From Bombyx mori (taxonomy: Eukaryota > Arthropoda > Insecta > Lepidoptera > Bombycidae), in NCBI RefSeq assembly GCF_030269925.1, contig NC_085133.1:3988001-4052000 (forward strand): a stretch of DNA of 64,000 nt, in the 5' to 3' direction. Both the position numbers and the translations under genes were made by a program. The notes beneath the pieces were generated by a model, which was given only the letters and a program-made list of their open reading frames with translations, was not told the DNA's origin and searched no databases. Shown piece by piece: positions 45,905-57,040 of this stretch. Positions within the stretch are counted from its first letter, which is position 1; each line of letters begins with the position of its first letter.

Positions 45905-46063
45905 TATGACGTTCTTCTTCAAACGTGGATTGTAGCGAGTAGTTATTGGTAGGCAGCGGCTTGGCTGTGCCCTTAGCATTACTGACGTCCATGGGCGAAA
46001 TGGGTAACCATCCACCTACTAGTGGGCCGTATGGTCGTCTGCCTATAAAGGCAATAAGAAAAA
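45905..46063 (+). mobile_element. 3' tail of the FFKRGLW-type LINE
   Basis: TATGACGTTCTTCTTCAAACG, GGTAGGCAGCGGCTTGGC, then GCCTATAAAGGCAATAAG and an A-run. Confidence 0.8.
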
Positions 46064-46264
46064 ACAGTGCAATTGAGACTTACAACTCATATCTGAAGCT
46101 GAGCGACGTCTGTCACGTCGTGATCTCCATCGACCCTGGTAACCACTTAAGATCATGTGGGGCGTATGCTGGTTCAACCATTAAAGTGATAAACAAATAA
46201 AAATAAGATCGAGTGACTAAATAGCGATCACACTTTAGATATGTTTTTTTGTTTAATTAATAAA

Positions 46265-46512
46265 TAATCACTAATAGTAACTGGGAACAAATCACGCACG
46301 GTTATCCGGCCCCAACTCAGCATTACCTGTGTTAAGGGTACCAGAGACTGATAAACATATGTATATATGTTTAAATATATAGATAATAAACACCCGGACA
46401 AAGAGCAAAAAAAACCTGCTCATCACACAATGTTTGCCCGACGTGGAGATCGAACCCACGACCTTCCGAGTAACAGTCGGCCCGCTAACTACTGCTCCAC
46501 CAAGTCAGTCCA
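46265..46512 (-). mobile_element. tRNA-derived SINE, third copy (different head)
   Basis: Minus strand: TGGAGCAGTAGTTAGCGGGC as an A-box region and CGTGGGTTCGATCTCC as the B box. An AT-rich body and GTACCCTTAACACAGGTAAT follow. The body resembles 6988-7216, but the tRNA-like head differs. Confidence 0.7.
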
Positions 46513-46859
46513 TTCAAGTTACAAAAACTTAACCGATGATACTCCGAGACCCCTTTTAGTCTGTCAATAACGTTCCCTAATATGAAACGGCTAATAAAAT
46601 CCGCAACTTAAATTCGTTGGAGCGATAATAAATTGCCCTTTTTGACGTCTTATTTAGCGGATGCGTTTCACGTGTCAGTATCAGGGGAGGGGTAAGTCGC
46701 ACGGGGCCACACGGGGCCCATAAATGTATTCAGGTCCTCGATAACGCCACGTGGCGTCTTCAGGTGACATGACCGGGGTCTTTCACCCTGCACACGGACC
46801 ACGTATTCTTTGTTATTTCAAACGATGTTTTTCATTAAAGATAAATTCTGAAAATTCGT

Positions 46860-47110
46860 CTTTTTTTATTTATTAAATGGGTGGAAGAGCTCACAGCCCA
46901 CCTGGCGTTAAGTGGTTACTGTGGTTACTGAAGCCCATAGACATCTACAACGTAAATGCGCTACACACCTTGAGATATAAGTTCTAAGGTCTCAGTATAG
47001 TTACAACGGCTGCCCCACCCTTCAAGCCGAAACGCATTACTGCTTCACGGCAGAAATAGGCAGGGTGGTGATACCTATCCGTGCGGACTCACAAGGTCCT
47101 ACCACCAGTA
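46860..47110 (-). mobile_element. Bm1-type SINE, headless
   Basis: TTTTTTTATTTATTAAATGGGTG to AGGTCCTACCACCAG. TGGTTACTG is duplicated in tandem near 46915. Confidence 0.9.
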
Positions 47111-47167
47111 AATAGGTATAGTAAAGGTCCTACCACCGTCTTGAAATAAAATAGAGGTCAAGGTGGA

Positions 47168-47370
47168 GGACACAGCCCACTGAGTTTCTCGCCGGATCTT
47201 CTCAGTGGGTCGCGTTTCCGATCCGGTGGTAGATTCTGCGAAGCACGGCTCTTGCTAGGGTTCGTGTTAGCAACGTCATCAGGTTTGAGCCCCGTGAGCT
47301 CACCTACTAGTTAGGGTTACGCTGGAATAGCCTCTCAAGGCTACCAGCTTAGGTAGGAAAAAAAAAAGTG
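47168..47370 (+). mobile_element. LINE 3'-UTR fragment
   Basis: GGACACAGCCCACTGAG through AGCTTAGGTAGGAAAAAAAA. A perfect hairpin lies near its start. Confidence 0.88.
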
Positions 47371-47457
47371 TGCTTTTTATTGTACATTAATGTAAAATAA
47401 ACACAAATGCAAAAGTGGAATTGACGGTCTAATGAAATTAAAAGAGATCTCTTCACG

Positions 47458-47600
47458 ATTTTGTCTTCGTGGCCTAAAAGATAAGACGCCCGGTGTACTT
47501 ACTTGTTTCGAGCGATTATGCCGGTGTTCGAATCCTGCAGGCAGCTACTTATTTTTCGAATAAAATATGTACTTGACAAATATTCAACGAACGACTTTCA
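47458..47600 (+). mobile_element. Bm1 head fragment
   Basis: GTCTTCGTGGCCTAAAAGATA, B-box-like GGTGTTCGAATCCTGC, then AATAAAATATGTACTTGACAAA. The core is absent. Confidence 0.65.
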
Positions 47601-47634
47601 CGATGAAGAAATAGCAAATCTATACTCTATACTG

Positions 47635-47849
47635 TCTATACTAATATTATAAAGAGGAAAGATTTGTTTGTTTGTTTGTTTCGAATAGGCTCCGAAACTA
47701 CTGGACTGATTTGAAAAATTATTTTTCCATTAGAAGCCGACATTGTCCCTGATGAACATAGGCTACTTTTTTTTAATTTTTATTTATTTATTTTTTTGGT
47801 TTCATGTGTGTTTTAATGTTTCCGAAGCGAAGCGAGGGCGGGTCGCTAG
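47635..47849 (+). mobile_element. Helitron-like element, mixed ends
   Basis: The 5' end TCTATACTAATATTATAAAG is of family B; the 3' end GAGGGCGGGTCGCTAG is of family A. Ends followed by T. Confidence 0.75.
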
Positions 47850-48564
47850 TAAATAAATAAAAGTGTGGGGTGCTTTTCAGAATATTATCAAAATAACCCT
47901 TCTACTCATAATATCTGTTCATAAAATATGTATAACTACTTATACCATGCACCCCACGTTTTTTTTTACTATAAAATCATTTTTTCTTACACTGTTTTTA
48001 ATTCTAATTTATTAAAATTTCTTTTCTATTTTTTAGTTGGATTTTCTATAAAAGCGTATTTTTTTAAACTATTATTTATTTCTAATTAGACCCTCCATCT
48101 TTATAATGAAGACTTTTATCAAATTGCATATTATTGTGTCTCTTTCTATTTTTTGTAAGGCCAAGTTCACACGGGCGTACAAAATAAAACTCGACGAATT
48201 TCGGCACTCCTCGGTCGCGTGTCACGGACAGATTCAACAAACCGTGAACGTATCGTGTTTAATTGCTTAAAACATTTTTCGAAGTAAGCCGTCTTCGTAT
48301 CTTTCGTTCGTACGTAGCCTGAGTATAGCTACAGTATATCTTTAGTATTAACAGTCACTTTCAATTATAAAAGAAATCAAAGACGCTGCGCTTGAGCCGT
48401 AAGCTAGGGTTGGTACTTGTTTATTAATAAAAATCTAAGTTCGTTAATTTTTAATAAGATAGAAAACGATAATGTGTAAAACGACTTATAGATAATGTTT
48501 AAATAAATAATATAAAATTCTAGCTACCTTGTGAGGTAATTTTCCCAGTTGCAACAAGACACTA
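47850..48564. other. Intron DNA, no gene seen
   Basis: AT-rich. GGCCAAGTTCACACGGGCG at about 48160 is isolated and not assigned. Confidence 0.4.
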
Positions 48565-49000
48565 TCTATATATTAATACGTGAAGCAAAAATTTTGTACG
48601 CCTTTTTATGAAAATTGCGCCGACGGAGGATTATGAAATTTCTCCCAACTTATAGAGAAGATAGGGAAGGAGTGCAGAATATTAATATGTTCTTAAATTA
48701 TGCTTAAAAAACGTATTAAATCAATTTAACAAAAAACATTACACACACTACCATATACTTGACGCACACACGCATGCATACTATTTGTTTATTGTCAAAC
48801 TTTTCTTATTGATTATAGTCTGTGAATAAATTGAGAATAGATTAAATATGTAATGTATGTCTTTATTAATATTTATTTATAGTGTAGTCTTGGCGAAATC
48901 TGGGATTATATAATAGAAGTACAATACAATACAATCATAATAGTGTACAAACTTATAATTTAAATAAATAGTCGAATTTCGACTACCACGGGACCACTAG
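48565..49000 (+). mobile_element. Helitron-like element (family D)
   Basis: Starts TCTATATATTAATACGTGAAG and ends ACGGGACCACTAG followed by T. More diverged than the copies at 40 and 41 kb. Confidence 0.75.
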
Positions 49001-49264
49001 TATAATGTAATACGTTAAAATACACGAAACTGTCCTTAATTATTTACTAACATTAAATAAATGTTTAATACAGTTGTTATATTTCCGTTTGACCAATATG
49101 CTGGTCTCGTGTCGGCGACAGGACGGGAGCGATGGCCGTGAACACATCGTTTTAAATCGGATCCGAGTTTGCTTGAAAATGTTTTATTAAAATTTTATAT
49201 TTAAAAATATTTAAGGAACAAAATTTTAATCCCATGTCTACTAGTTGCTTGTTACGGGTTCTGC

Positions 49265-49812
49265 GGCAAACGAAGGGAAGCTGTTCCAACTCCTTTTTTT
49301 TTATTGCTTAGATGGGTGGACGAGGTCACAGCCCATCTGGTGTTCAGTGGCTACTGGAGCCCATAGACATCTACACGGTAAATGCGCCATCCACCTTGAG
49401 ATGTAAGTTCTAAGGGTCTCAAGTACAGTCACAACGGCTGCCCCACCCTTCAAACCGAAACGCATTACTGCTTCACGGCAGAAATAGGCAGAGTGGTGGT
49501 ACCTACCCGCGCGTACTCATAAGAGGTCCTACCACCAGTAATTACGCAAATTATAATTTTGCGGGTTTGATTTTCATTACACGATGTTATTCACCGTGGA
49601 AGTCAATCGTGAACATTTGTTGAGTACGTATTTCATTAGAAAAATTGGTACCCGCCTGAGATTCGAACATCGGTGCATCGCTCAACACGAATGCACCGGA
49701 TGTCTTATCCTTTAGGCCACGACGACTTCAATATTTTCGACTTCAATTCCATATAAATTTGAGTTAATTTTTACGCGATCGAGAAGTTAAAAAACTCGCA
49801 CTAAGCACACAC
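49265..49812. repeat. Palindromic foldback element, copy 3, half plus Bm1
   Basis: Loop-like TGCGGCAAACGAAGGG and TTCCAACTCC precede a Bm1. After it comes TTCCATATAAATTTGAGTTA through CACTAAGCACAC, the right arm. The left arm is missing. Confidence 0.75.
49291..49735 (-). mobile_element. Bm1-type SINE, full length with tRNA-like head
   Basis: Minus strand: head GTCGTCGTGGCCTAAAGGAT, B-box-like GATGTTCGAATCTCAGG, middle GTTCACGATTGACTTCC, core GGTGGTAGGACCTC and tail GCTTAGATGG as written. This is the reference for the other copies, about 440 bp. Confidence 0.93.
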
Positions 49813-50234
49813 TACCTCAAAAAGGGTAAACATTTAACATGAAGTGAAGTGGTGAGCTCGTCTGTTCATAAAAAAATATGTAAAACGGATTATCGACGTA
49901 ATTATCGACATTAAAATCAAATGATTTATGACAAGCAGACGCCTAGACGGAACTTAATACTAACGCAAAAGGAACGTCCGCCCAGCCAAACCTAGACTTT
50001 CGTTTGCAGAATATTAAACATTTCCTGCTACTTATTCTTTTTGGCCGAAATGTTAAACAGTTCACTTTTATAGCTTTATAATTGGGATTAGGATTTTATT
50101 CTGAATTCGTAATGATAAAAATATATGCCGTGTTCAAATTTATAACTTGAATAACTAAGTTTTTTACAAACTTCAAAATAAAGACGCCCTGTAATGCGAG
50201 GTGGATGTTTTTATTTATAAAACTCTGCTGGTGA
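49813..50234. other. Intron DNA, no gene seen
   Basis: AT-rich unique sequence. Confidence 0.4.
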
Positions 50235-50592
50235 GGGGAGTGCTCTGGGGAATTGTTCGAGATGATACCGGCATCTCGTTTTTACCATCGCACCGCTCGC
50301 CACGGGAGTAGAGTTCATCCATACTACCTAGAGCCACTGCGGTCATCCACAGTGCGTTTCCAGAGATCTTTTTTGCCACGTACCATCCGGCTATGGAATG
50401 AGCTCCCCTCCACGGTGTTTCCCGAGCGCTATGACATGTCCTTCTTCAAACGAGGCTTGTGGAGAGTATTAAGCGGTAGGCAACGGCTTGGCTCTGCCCC
50501 TGGCATTACTGAAGTCCATAGGCGACGGTAACCAATCACCATCAGGTGGGCCGTATGCCCGTTTGCCTACAAAGAAAATAAAAAAAAAAACA
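50235..50592 (+). mobile_element. LINE 3' fragment (FFKRGLW type), longest copy
   Basis: It encodes a 92-residue open end of ORF2 (YHRTARHGSRVHPYYLEPL, then LWNELPSTVFPERYD and FFKRGLWRVLSGRQRL) and a short 3' UTR ending in an A-run. This C-terminal motif follows the reverse transcriptase in several LINE groups. 5'-truncated. Confidence 0.82.
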
Positions 50593-50734
50593 AGTGCATG
50601 CCACACAATTGTCTCTGAGGAGTTATGCGGTCAAGACCCCACCTCAAAATCGATTAATGTTAATTTTAAATATGCGCGCGAGCCTTTAGTGAATATTACT
50701 CAAAATAGAGCTGTCACAAAATATGTTTAAGTAA

Positions 50735-51016
50735 ACGCAAAACGCAATATGGCGCTAGCGGCGCGTTGTGTCGTCGGCAAAACAGCTTCAATGACAGCTA
50801 GAACGTCAAATCAACAGCGTGAAACTCTTAAAGTACAAATAGGTACATACATAAATAGGTATCACCTACCTATTTATTTTTCATAGGACTTTTTGGCGGG
50901 AACGCGAGGTGTGAAGTTGTGCTATTTGTTTTATTTTGTTTATTTAGTGTTTCTTCAGATTTAAATGTGTAATAGCGGTGGTTTATTAACCTTTTAGTAT
51001 TTGTGAAAGTGCACAA
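50735..51016 (+). promoter_or_regulatory. Candidate promoter with E2F-like site
   Basis: TTTGGCGGGAA at 50892-50902 is a textbook E2F/DP binding sequence, in a locally GC-richer stretch that also holds TGGCGCTAGCGGCGCG at 50751-50766. No TATA box is obvious. Downstream are an ATG at 51017 and a candidate exon at 51897. The orientation is the same as the pangolin exons. It could serve a nested gene or an internal pangolin start; both are inference. Confidence 0.4.
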
Positions 51017-51094
51017 ATGTGGGAAAATGAAACAAAGCCGTTGGACGTGACTTCTCGGGATCCTCCAAAAAGTCCACTGAAAAAATCTCAGTAA
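51017..51094 (+). CDS. Short ORF, possible first coding exon
   Basis: It encodes MWENETKPLDVTSRDPPKSP, then LKKSQ and stop. It may be a 25-residue upstream ORF or the start of a spliced protein. A GTGACT after codon 10 (51047) would leave phase 0 and could join the exon at 51897; that donor is weak. A GTAAAC near 51090 would give a frame that stops soon after joining. No family recognised. Confidence 0.3.
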   Translation: MWENETKPLDVTSRDPPKSPLKKSQ

Positions 51095-51099
51095 ACGAC

Positions 51100-51345
51100 C
51101 ACCATTTCACTGAGATTATATTTCATCCCTTATCTCATTTCATTTAATTTCATCCCAGTTGATTAATGTATCAAATTCATTTCATTTCACTCCATATTAT
51201 CATTTTTCATAAAAATATCCCATATCATATTATCATCTCATCTCATTTCAATTCATTTCATGCCATGCCATGCCATTCCATGCCATGCCTCGTATTAATC
51301 AGCTTCATTTCATTTTATAAGATCATATTTCATAAAAAAAATATA
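51100..51345. repeat. Degenerate CATTT/CCATG simple repeat
   Basis: Many irregular repeats of TTTCATTTCA and GCCATGCCATGCCAT. The plus strand is strongly biased to T and C with regular CAT triplets. Confidence 0.7.
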
Positions 51346-51896
51346 TATATAAAAGATTAGGCTGTATGGTGTGATACCTTTTCCTTTCTATTTGGAAAAA
51401 TAATACTACTATTAATTTTTCATACTTCAGTGTATAAATCAGATGATTTGACAATGCAGCTGTCACTGTCATAAAATGTGGAAACAAACCAAAACAAACT
51501 GAGCAATCAGCTAGAAAAAGTGATTTTGGTGATAAAAGCAGTGATAAAGATATTATTATGTTTACATGCCTTTATAGTGATTTAATATATAACAATTGAC
51601 ATATATTGAACTCGCCCTTTTTTACAAAAATGAAATGGCGCGTCAAGATTTATATAAACTCTGTTGTAGAAAGAGTCAGACACATTTTATATTTAAAATC
51701 AAATTTAGCTTAATAACTCAAGAGCGCAATAATAGATAATAACAGCAGATCCATAAAATGTATATCAAGCCTATATATGGTGCAACGTATTGTATTGCTA
51801 CATAGTTGGAGAGGTTGAATAGCTATGACATGTGAATTATAAGGGCCACAGTTGGAAATTTTGCAAGCATAAATCATAATTTTTATAAAAATGAAG
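51346..51896. other. Possible intron or 5' UTR
   Basis: AT-rich, no repeat recognised. The last in-frame stop before the candidate exon is at 51870-51872. Confidence 0.35.
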
Positions 51897-52079
51897 GTCA
51901 CGCCTCCATTTGAAACATATAAACCACAACACACAACAACAACAGGAGAGAATATAAAGATTGAACTAGTGCCGGAAGATGACAGTTTAGTATCTCAGCA
52001 ACCCCAAAGAATTTCAGCAGCGGAGAAAGTAATAATCGAAAAGCTTGTGGCTGAATGGCTACGAAAACTTATTTTGCAG
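51897..52079 (+). CDS. Candidate internal exon of an unknown protein
   Basis: 183 bp, phase 0 at both ends: acceptor ATGAAG, donor CAG|GTCAGT. It encodes 61 residues beginning VTPPFETYKPQHTTTTGEN, then an acidic IELVPEDDS, and a probable helix AAEKVIIEKLVAEWLRKLIL. The composition looks like real protein rather than chance. An alternative start is the ATG at 51891. No family recognised. It lies about 1 kb downstream of an E2F-like site. Confidence 0.42.
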
Positions 52080-53171
52080 GTCAGTTTCTCTGAGTATTTG
52101 AGTCTGATTGTGTGTGAAAGAAAGCTGAAACTACTGTTTATTAGTATATGAACCAAAAAAAAAATAATGAAATATACACAAGCACAGTTCTGCTGAGAAA
52201 CAATTTATACTTTGTAGTGAAATTATAAAGTTTGGTCCATTGCTATCAATAGCCCAGGATCTTCAGCCTTTCACCTGTCAATATATATATGAGAAAATTA
52301 AGTATGTGGTTTTCAATTAGAACAATTAAGAACAAACAAAGGCTTTTCAAAAAAAATTAAGAAAAAATAATAATAATGGTTTTGATAATATCATTTATCA
52401 AATATTGTGCCTGCTTTTGATAATTGTAGATAAATTAAAAGTTTTAAACGTTATAAGAAACAGGATTTATCTGGTTAAGTTGCAACATTACTTAGTCTTT
52501 ATGGGTACTTCATGAAGGCTCTTTGCATAGCATCGGCAAAATACAATACGGACGCTTAATAAATTCATGTATTCCATATATTTGCTTATGGAAATTGTTA
52601 TTATTTTCCGCCTGGTTTGAATTATATCTTGGTGTTTGTCTAGATCTGATTCCATAAGCCACATTTTATATCTTGTTAATGACTTATTAAAAAAAATATA
52701 TATATATACTGTTAGATTTTTTTTATCACAAAATTTTAAGATTGTTTACTAGTAAAATAATATTCTAAATGAATGTAAAATATATAGATTTTCTTAATTA
52801 ATTGCTCGTATAGAGATTTCATGACCCATCTGGTGCTAAGTGGTGACCAAAGTCCATAAAATCTCAACATAAGTACTACCATTGTCCTTAAGACATATAC
52901 TGAGATATTATACTATACTTAGAATGCTTAAATTAGAATAATATACAACACCACAGTACCATATGGCCCAAGTCTAAATATTTTATTAGATAATTAATTA
53001 CAACTTGATATTAGTAAAGATCTCAGTTTCAAAGTTGAACAATTAATAATAATGTTCTTATGAGATAATTAGGAAGGCAATGAATTATCCAAAATGTACA
53101 TGTGAATCTTTTATTAGTTACATATTTAATTAAGCTGATACGTTATTTAACTTTGTTTACTTAAGACTTTT
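52080..53171. other. Intron DNA, no gene seen
   Basis: AT-rich. CATGACCCATCTGGTGCTAAG at about 52820 looks like a heavily decayed Bm1 tail. Confidence 0.4.
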
Positions 53172-53422
53172 ATTTTTATTTTTTATTTCTTAGATGTGTG
53201 GTCGAGCTCACAGCCCACCTGGTGTTAAGTGGTTACTGGAGCCCATAGACATCTACAATGTAAATGCGCCACCCACCTTGAGATATAAGTTCGAAGGTCT
53301 CAAGTATAGTTAAAACGGCTGCCCCGCCCTTCAAACCGAAACCCATTACTGCTTCACGGTAGAAATAGGCAGGGTGGTGGTACCTACCCGTGCGGACTCG
53401 CAAGAGGTCCTACCACTAGTAA
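53172..53422 (-). mobile_element. Bm1-type SINE, headless
   Basis: TTATTTCTTAGATGTGTGG to AGAGGTCCTACCACTAG. Confidence 0.9.
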
Positions 53423-54539
53423 ATGTATGGAGTCCATTGACAAACTGGTCTAAAAATGCTGCTGTATTAATATTTTATAATAAATTATGAAATTGTTAAG
53501 TATAAAAGATCTGTTGTTGATCTATCATCTAATATCTCGGATCAGATTTCGATGAAACCGTTTTGTAACAGCTTGTACTTTAGAATAGTACATAGGCTAT
53601 TCTATAATAAGATCGACGTACAAGCGGCTCGCGAATCGTTTACAGAATATGTTTTTCATAAATTTAACGGAGTGTAACTGGATTTCACGAAATATGCATA
53701 GTTTAGGTTCGTAACCTCAAGCCAGAGACTAACTAATATCCATGAATATATTGATATAAATAATTCTACAGCTAGGTCGCAATGAAAACGACATTCACTT
53801 CGTAATGTTTGTGCTCTGGGGTTGTCCATGAATATTAAAAAAAAAAAAAACAAAAAGCAGCTTGTGTCTTTATCCATAGACTTTTTATGTAGTATATTTT
53901 AATCTTAGGCAAAGGTATCTCTAGCCCGTCTAGCACCCGTGTGCAATCCTAGCGCCCTCTTAGTAAGCGCGAAATGGAATAGGTACAAATGTAACAGGTT
54001 CATTGAAAGTGCGGAGGTCGGCGTCCCCTAACACCGCTACGCCCACACCCTGCATCATAGACAAAGCCGCATCTGATGTAATAGAAGCAAAACAAAAAAT
54101 ACTCGTTGCAAATTTTAAAGGGTGCCCTTTACAAGAGTCACCTGTCAAACCCTTGAAAGGACATTCATGATACTTATGCCTTATACGGATGTAAAAAATG
54201 AAAAATTCCTAAATTAATTGTCCGAACATTCATTAGGGGAGAAAATTGTCTCAGCCGTAATTAAAATACATTTACCGTTGGTTACATAACGCCGTGTGCG
54301 ACACCCGATACCAATCGAATTTGATACCAACAGAAGAAGATATACGCACCAAATTGAACTTAAATATATAAAATTTTTATCTTTGTTTAGTAGTAAATAG
54401 AAAAAGCAGCATCGCATGCATTAAAGCCTTCTTCAAACACGTAAATAATATGTTTATAACACACAACTAATATTACTTTAAATTTACCATAATAAAATTG
54501 AAAATGACGGAGCTGATATTTGCTCGTAAAATTTTCGCA
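53423..54539. other. Intron DNA, unassigned open frame
   Basis: A minus-strand frame at 53960-54148 lies in less AT-rich DNA (CCTAACACCGCTACGCCC). I recognise no family; it may be a trace of an old element. Confidence 0.35.
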
Positions 54540-54775
54540 CGCTCTTTTATTTACTGCCTAGTTGAGTAGAAGAGCTCACGGCCCACCTGGTGTTAACCGG
54601 AGCTCATATATATCTACAACGTAAATGGCACCTACCTTCCTTGAGATATGAGTTTTAAGATCTGAGTCTTACAGTACTACGGCTGCCCCACCCTTCTTGC
54701 CTGCGGGATTCGAACATCGTTGCATCGCTAGATACGAACGCACCGGATGTCTTATCCTTTACGTCATTATGACAG
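54540..54775 (-). mobile_element. Bm1-type SINE with internal deletion and head
   Basis: TTTATTTACTGCCTAGTTGAG to CTGCCCCACCCTTC, then directly the tRNA-like head GCCTGCGGGATTCGAACATC. The middle of the element is missing. Confidence 0.85.
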
Positions 54776-55616
54776 CAAATAATACAATAACATATTATTG
54801 TATAATATGTAGTATTAATGAAATTTCTATTAAAACTAATCGAGGAAAATAAAATAGAATTGGGCCAGTTAGTGAATTGGATCTATTTGTTAAATATAGA
54901 TTTCAATTTAAAAATATCGCTTGCCTGAGGTAGCAACTAATATCCATAAAAAAACACATCATCGATGGCTAACTCGATAATAACTTATCGCAAGGAAAAT
55001 GCGAAAAAACAAAACACCAGCAATTATCAATTTGCTACTTACGGTAAAAGTCGTTGATCATTCGAACGTGTATCTGCTACCAAGCAATTAACAATAACAA
55101 CTCTATTTATAATTTAAATAAAGTTTATTATTTATTGCCAACGCGCCAGGGTAGAGTAGGGCTTTGAAAGAAATTAATTACGCGGTTTTGTAGTTTTTGT
55201 TTAGCTTCGTTTTGTTGAATGCAAAAAGTAAATATATGGGGATGAATGTATGTACTGTTCTTTTGTTTGCGACGGAACTTCATAAGTTTCATACTCAGTT
55301 TGGAAGTTAAGAACGTGTTTTGTATTATGTTAAATTTCCAAAACCGTTAGACGATTATCGCGGTATATAAATTGAAGGAATAGATTTTTGATTGATCAAT
55401 AATAATAGTAGCAGATTGCAACACAACAGCCGTAACATTTTCAGTAGGTATTTGCTAAAAACGGTTGCTTGGAGCAAGAGAAGATCACCAGCGATAAGAT
55501 CGTCTATTTTACGAATTATACCGGCCTGTTGATTGCTTACAACTTTAATTCAAGACATGAGTGGATGAAGGGGTTAAGTACCGTTTTTAAGATTTTTGAG
55601 TGAAGGTGTTATGTTT
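54776..55616. other. Intron DNA, no gene seen
   Basis: AT-rich unique sequence. Confidence 0.4.
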
Positions 55617-55862
55617 TTTTTATTTATTGCTTAGGTTGGTGGACGAGCTCACAGCCCACCTGGTGTTAAGTGGTCACTGGAGCCCATTGACATCTACAAC
55701 TTAAATGCGCCACCCACCTTGAGATATAAGTTCTAAGGTCTCAATATATTTACAACGGCTATCACAACCTTCAAGCCGAAACGCATTGCTGCTTCACGGC
55801 AGAAATAGGCAGGGTGGTGGTACCCACCCGATAGGACTCACTAGAGGTCCTACCACCATTAA
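55617..55862 (-). mobile_element. Bm1-type SINE, headless
   Basis: TTTTTATTTATTGCTTAGG to AGAGGTCCTACCACC. Confidence 0.9.
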
Positions 55863-56876
55863 ACCTGTGCCTATAAACTTTAATATTAGACCTTAAAACT
55901 CTGGGTTTAAGGGCTATTTTTAGAAATTGCATGTGATGGAGTTATGTACGAAGAAAAAGTATAAGTAACAAAAGTATTGTTGCCCGTTTTCGCAAAATTA
56001 ACAAATTGTATCGATATCCCGTTCATCTACTCATGTCTTTAATTATAAAAAAAAAGAACACAATATTCCTAACCTAAAAGTACATGTTATTATCCGCAAC
56101 ATGCTTCGTCAGATTACAGAAATAAAGTTATCCGCCACATGCTTCGTCAAAAAGTACAATACTTACTTTCAGCTGCAAGCGTCGTCATAAGTAACATAAA
56201 GGACCACGCTAACAGCAACGCGCGCGTAGGCTACGGCTAGTCAAACAATTATGTTCTTCCATAAACAACATAGTGTTTGTCTATAACTAGAAAACATTAA
56301 TTCATTATGTCTTAACATGAAATACCTACATAAACGAATGCAGTTAGGAGTATAATAGCTAAAAATAAATTATTGTCAACAGATTTTTTTTATTGTTTTG
56401 GAACTATTGAAGTGCATAATGTTTGAAAATATGTAGTATCAATACGAAACAGAAAATTGAACAAAATGAATTTAAATCTTATGGTGTCTGTCATTATTGT
56501 CCAATTTCGATCGTTGAGCGAAAACTAATAAAGTTCAACATTTAACAGCTTTTCACCATGGGATACAAGAAATGAAATATAAACGAAGATACAGATAGAT
56601 AATTGAAATTGGACTCCGTGATACTCTTAATCAGGGTCACTAATGACTAAACCAATGAAGCTATCAAATAAAATAACTAATTTATCCATAGGGGAATAAC
56701 ATGAAAATAATATGTCCGGATAAATCAGAAAATACGGTAATTTATAATCGTGACGCTGTTTATTAGTACTAGAGGATGAGATGCTTATTAGTACTAGAGG
56801 TTTTTTTTTTGATTAATTGTTTTTTAGAAATTATATTTAAATACGAATTACATATTGATATTATATTATATTATTT
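55863..56876. other. Intron DNA with short direct repeats
   Basis: CACATGCTTCGTCA-type repeats at 56099 and 56148, and TTATTAGTACTAGAGG twice (56760 and 56785). No gene. Confidence 0.45.
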
Positions 56877-56945
56877 GTAAATCATAGCTAGATCGATTTA
56901 TCGCCCCCGAAATCCCCTGTATACTAAATTTTATGAAAATCGTTG
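56877..56945 (-). mobile_element. Helitron-like fragment (family C)
   Basis: AATCATAGCTAGATCGATTT to TATGAAAATCGTTG, matching the centre of 25712-26008. Confidence 0.7.
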
Positions 56946-56949
56946 AAAC

Positions 56950-57040
56950 TGAACTGCAGAAACCGCAGAATCTCAGAACTGCATCAAAATCGCGACCCAC
57001 TAAGAATATCCGGCGAGAAACTCAGTGGGCTGTGTTTATT
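56950..57040 (-). mobile_element. LINE 3'-UTR fragment around the hairpin
   Basis: GCGACCCACTAAGAATATCC to CTCAGTGGGCTGTGTT. It lacks the poly(A) side and joins the Helitron fragment. Confidence 0.7.

Noticed and set aside
53960..54148. 62-codon minus-strand frame
   Set aside because: No splice sites, no domain and no second copy; kept only as a note in the intergenic entry.
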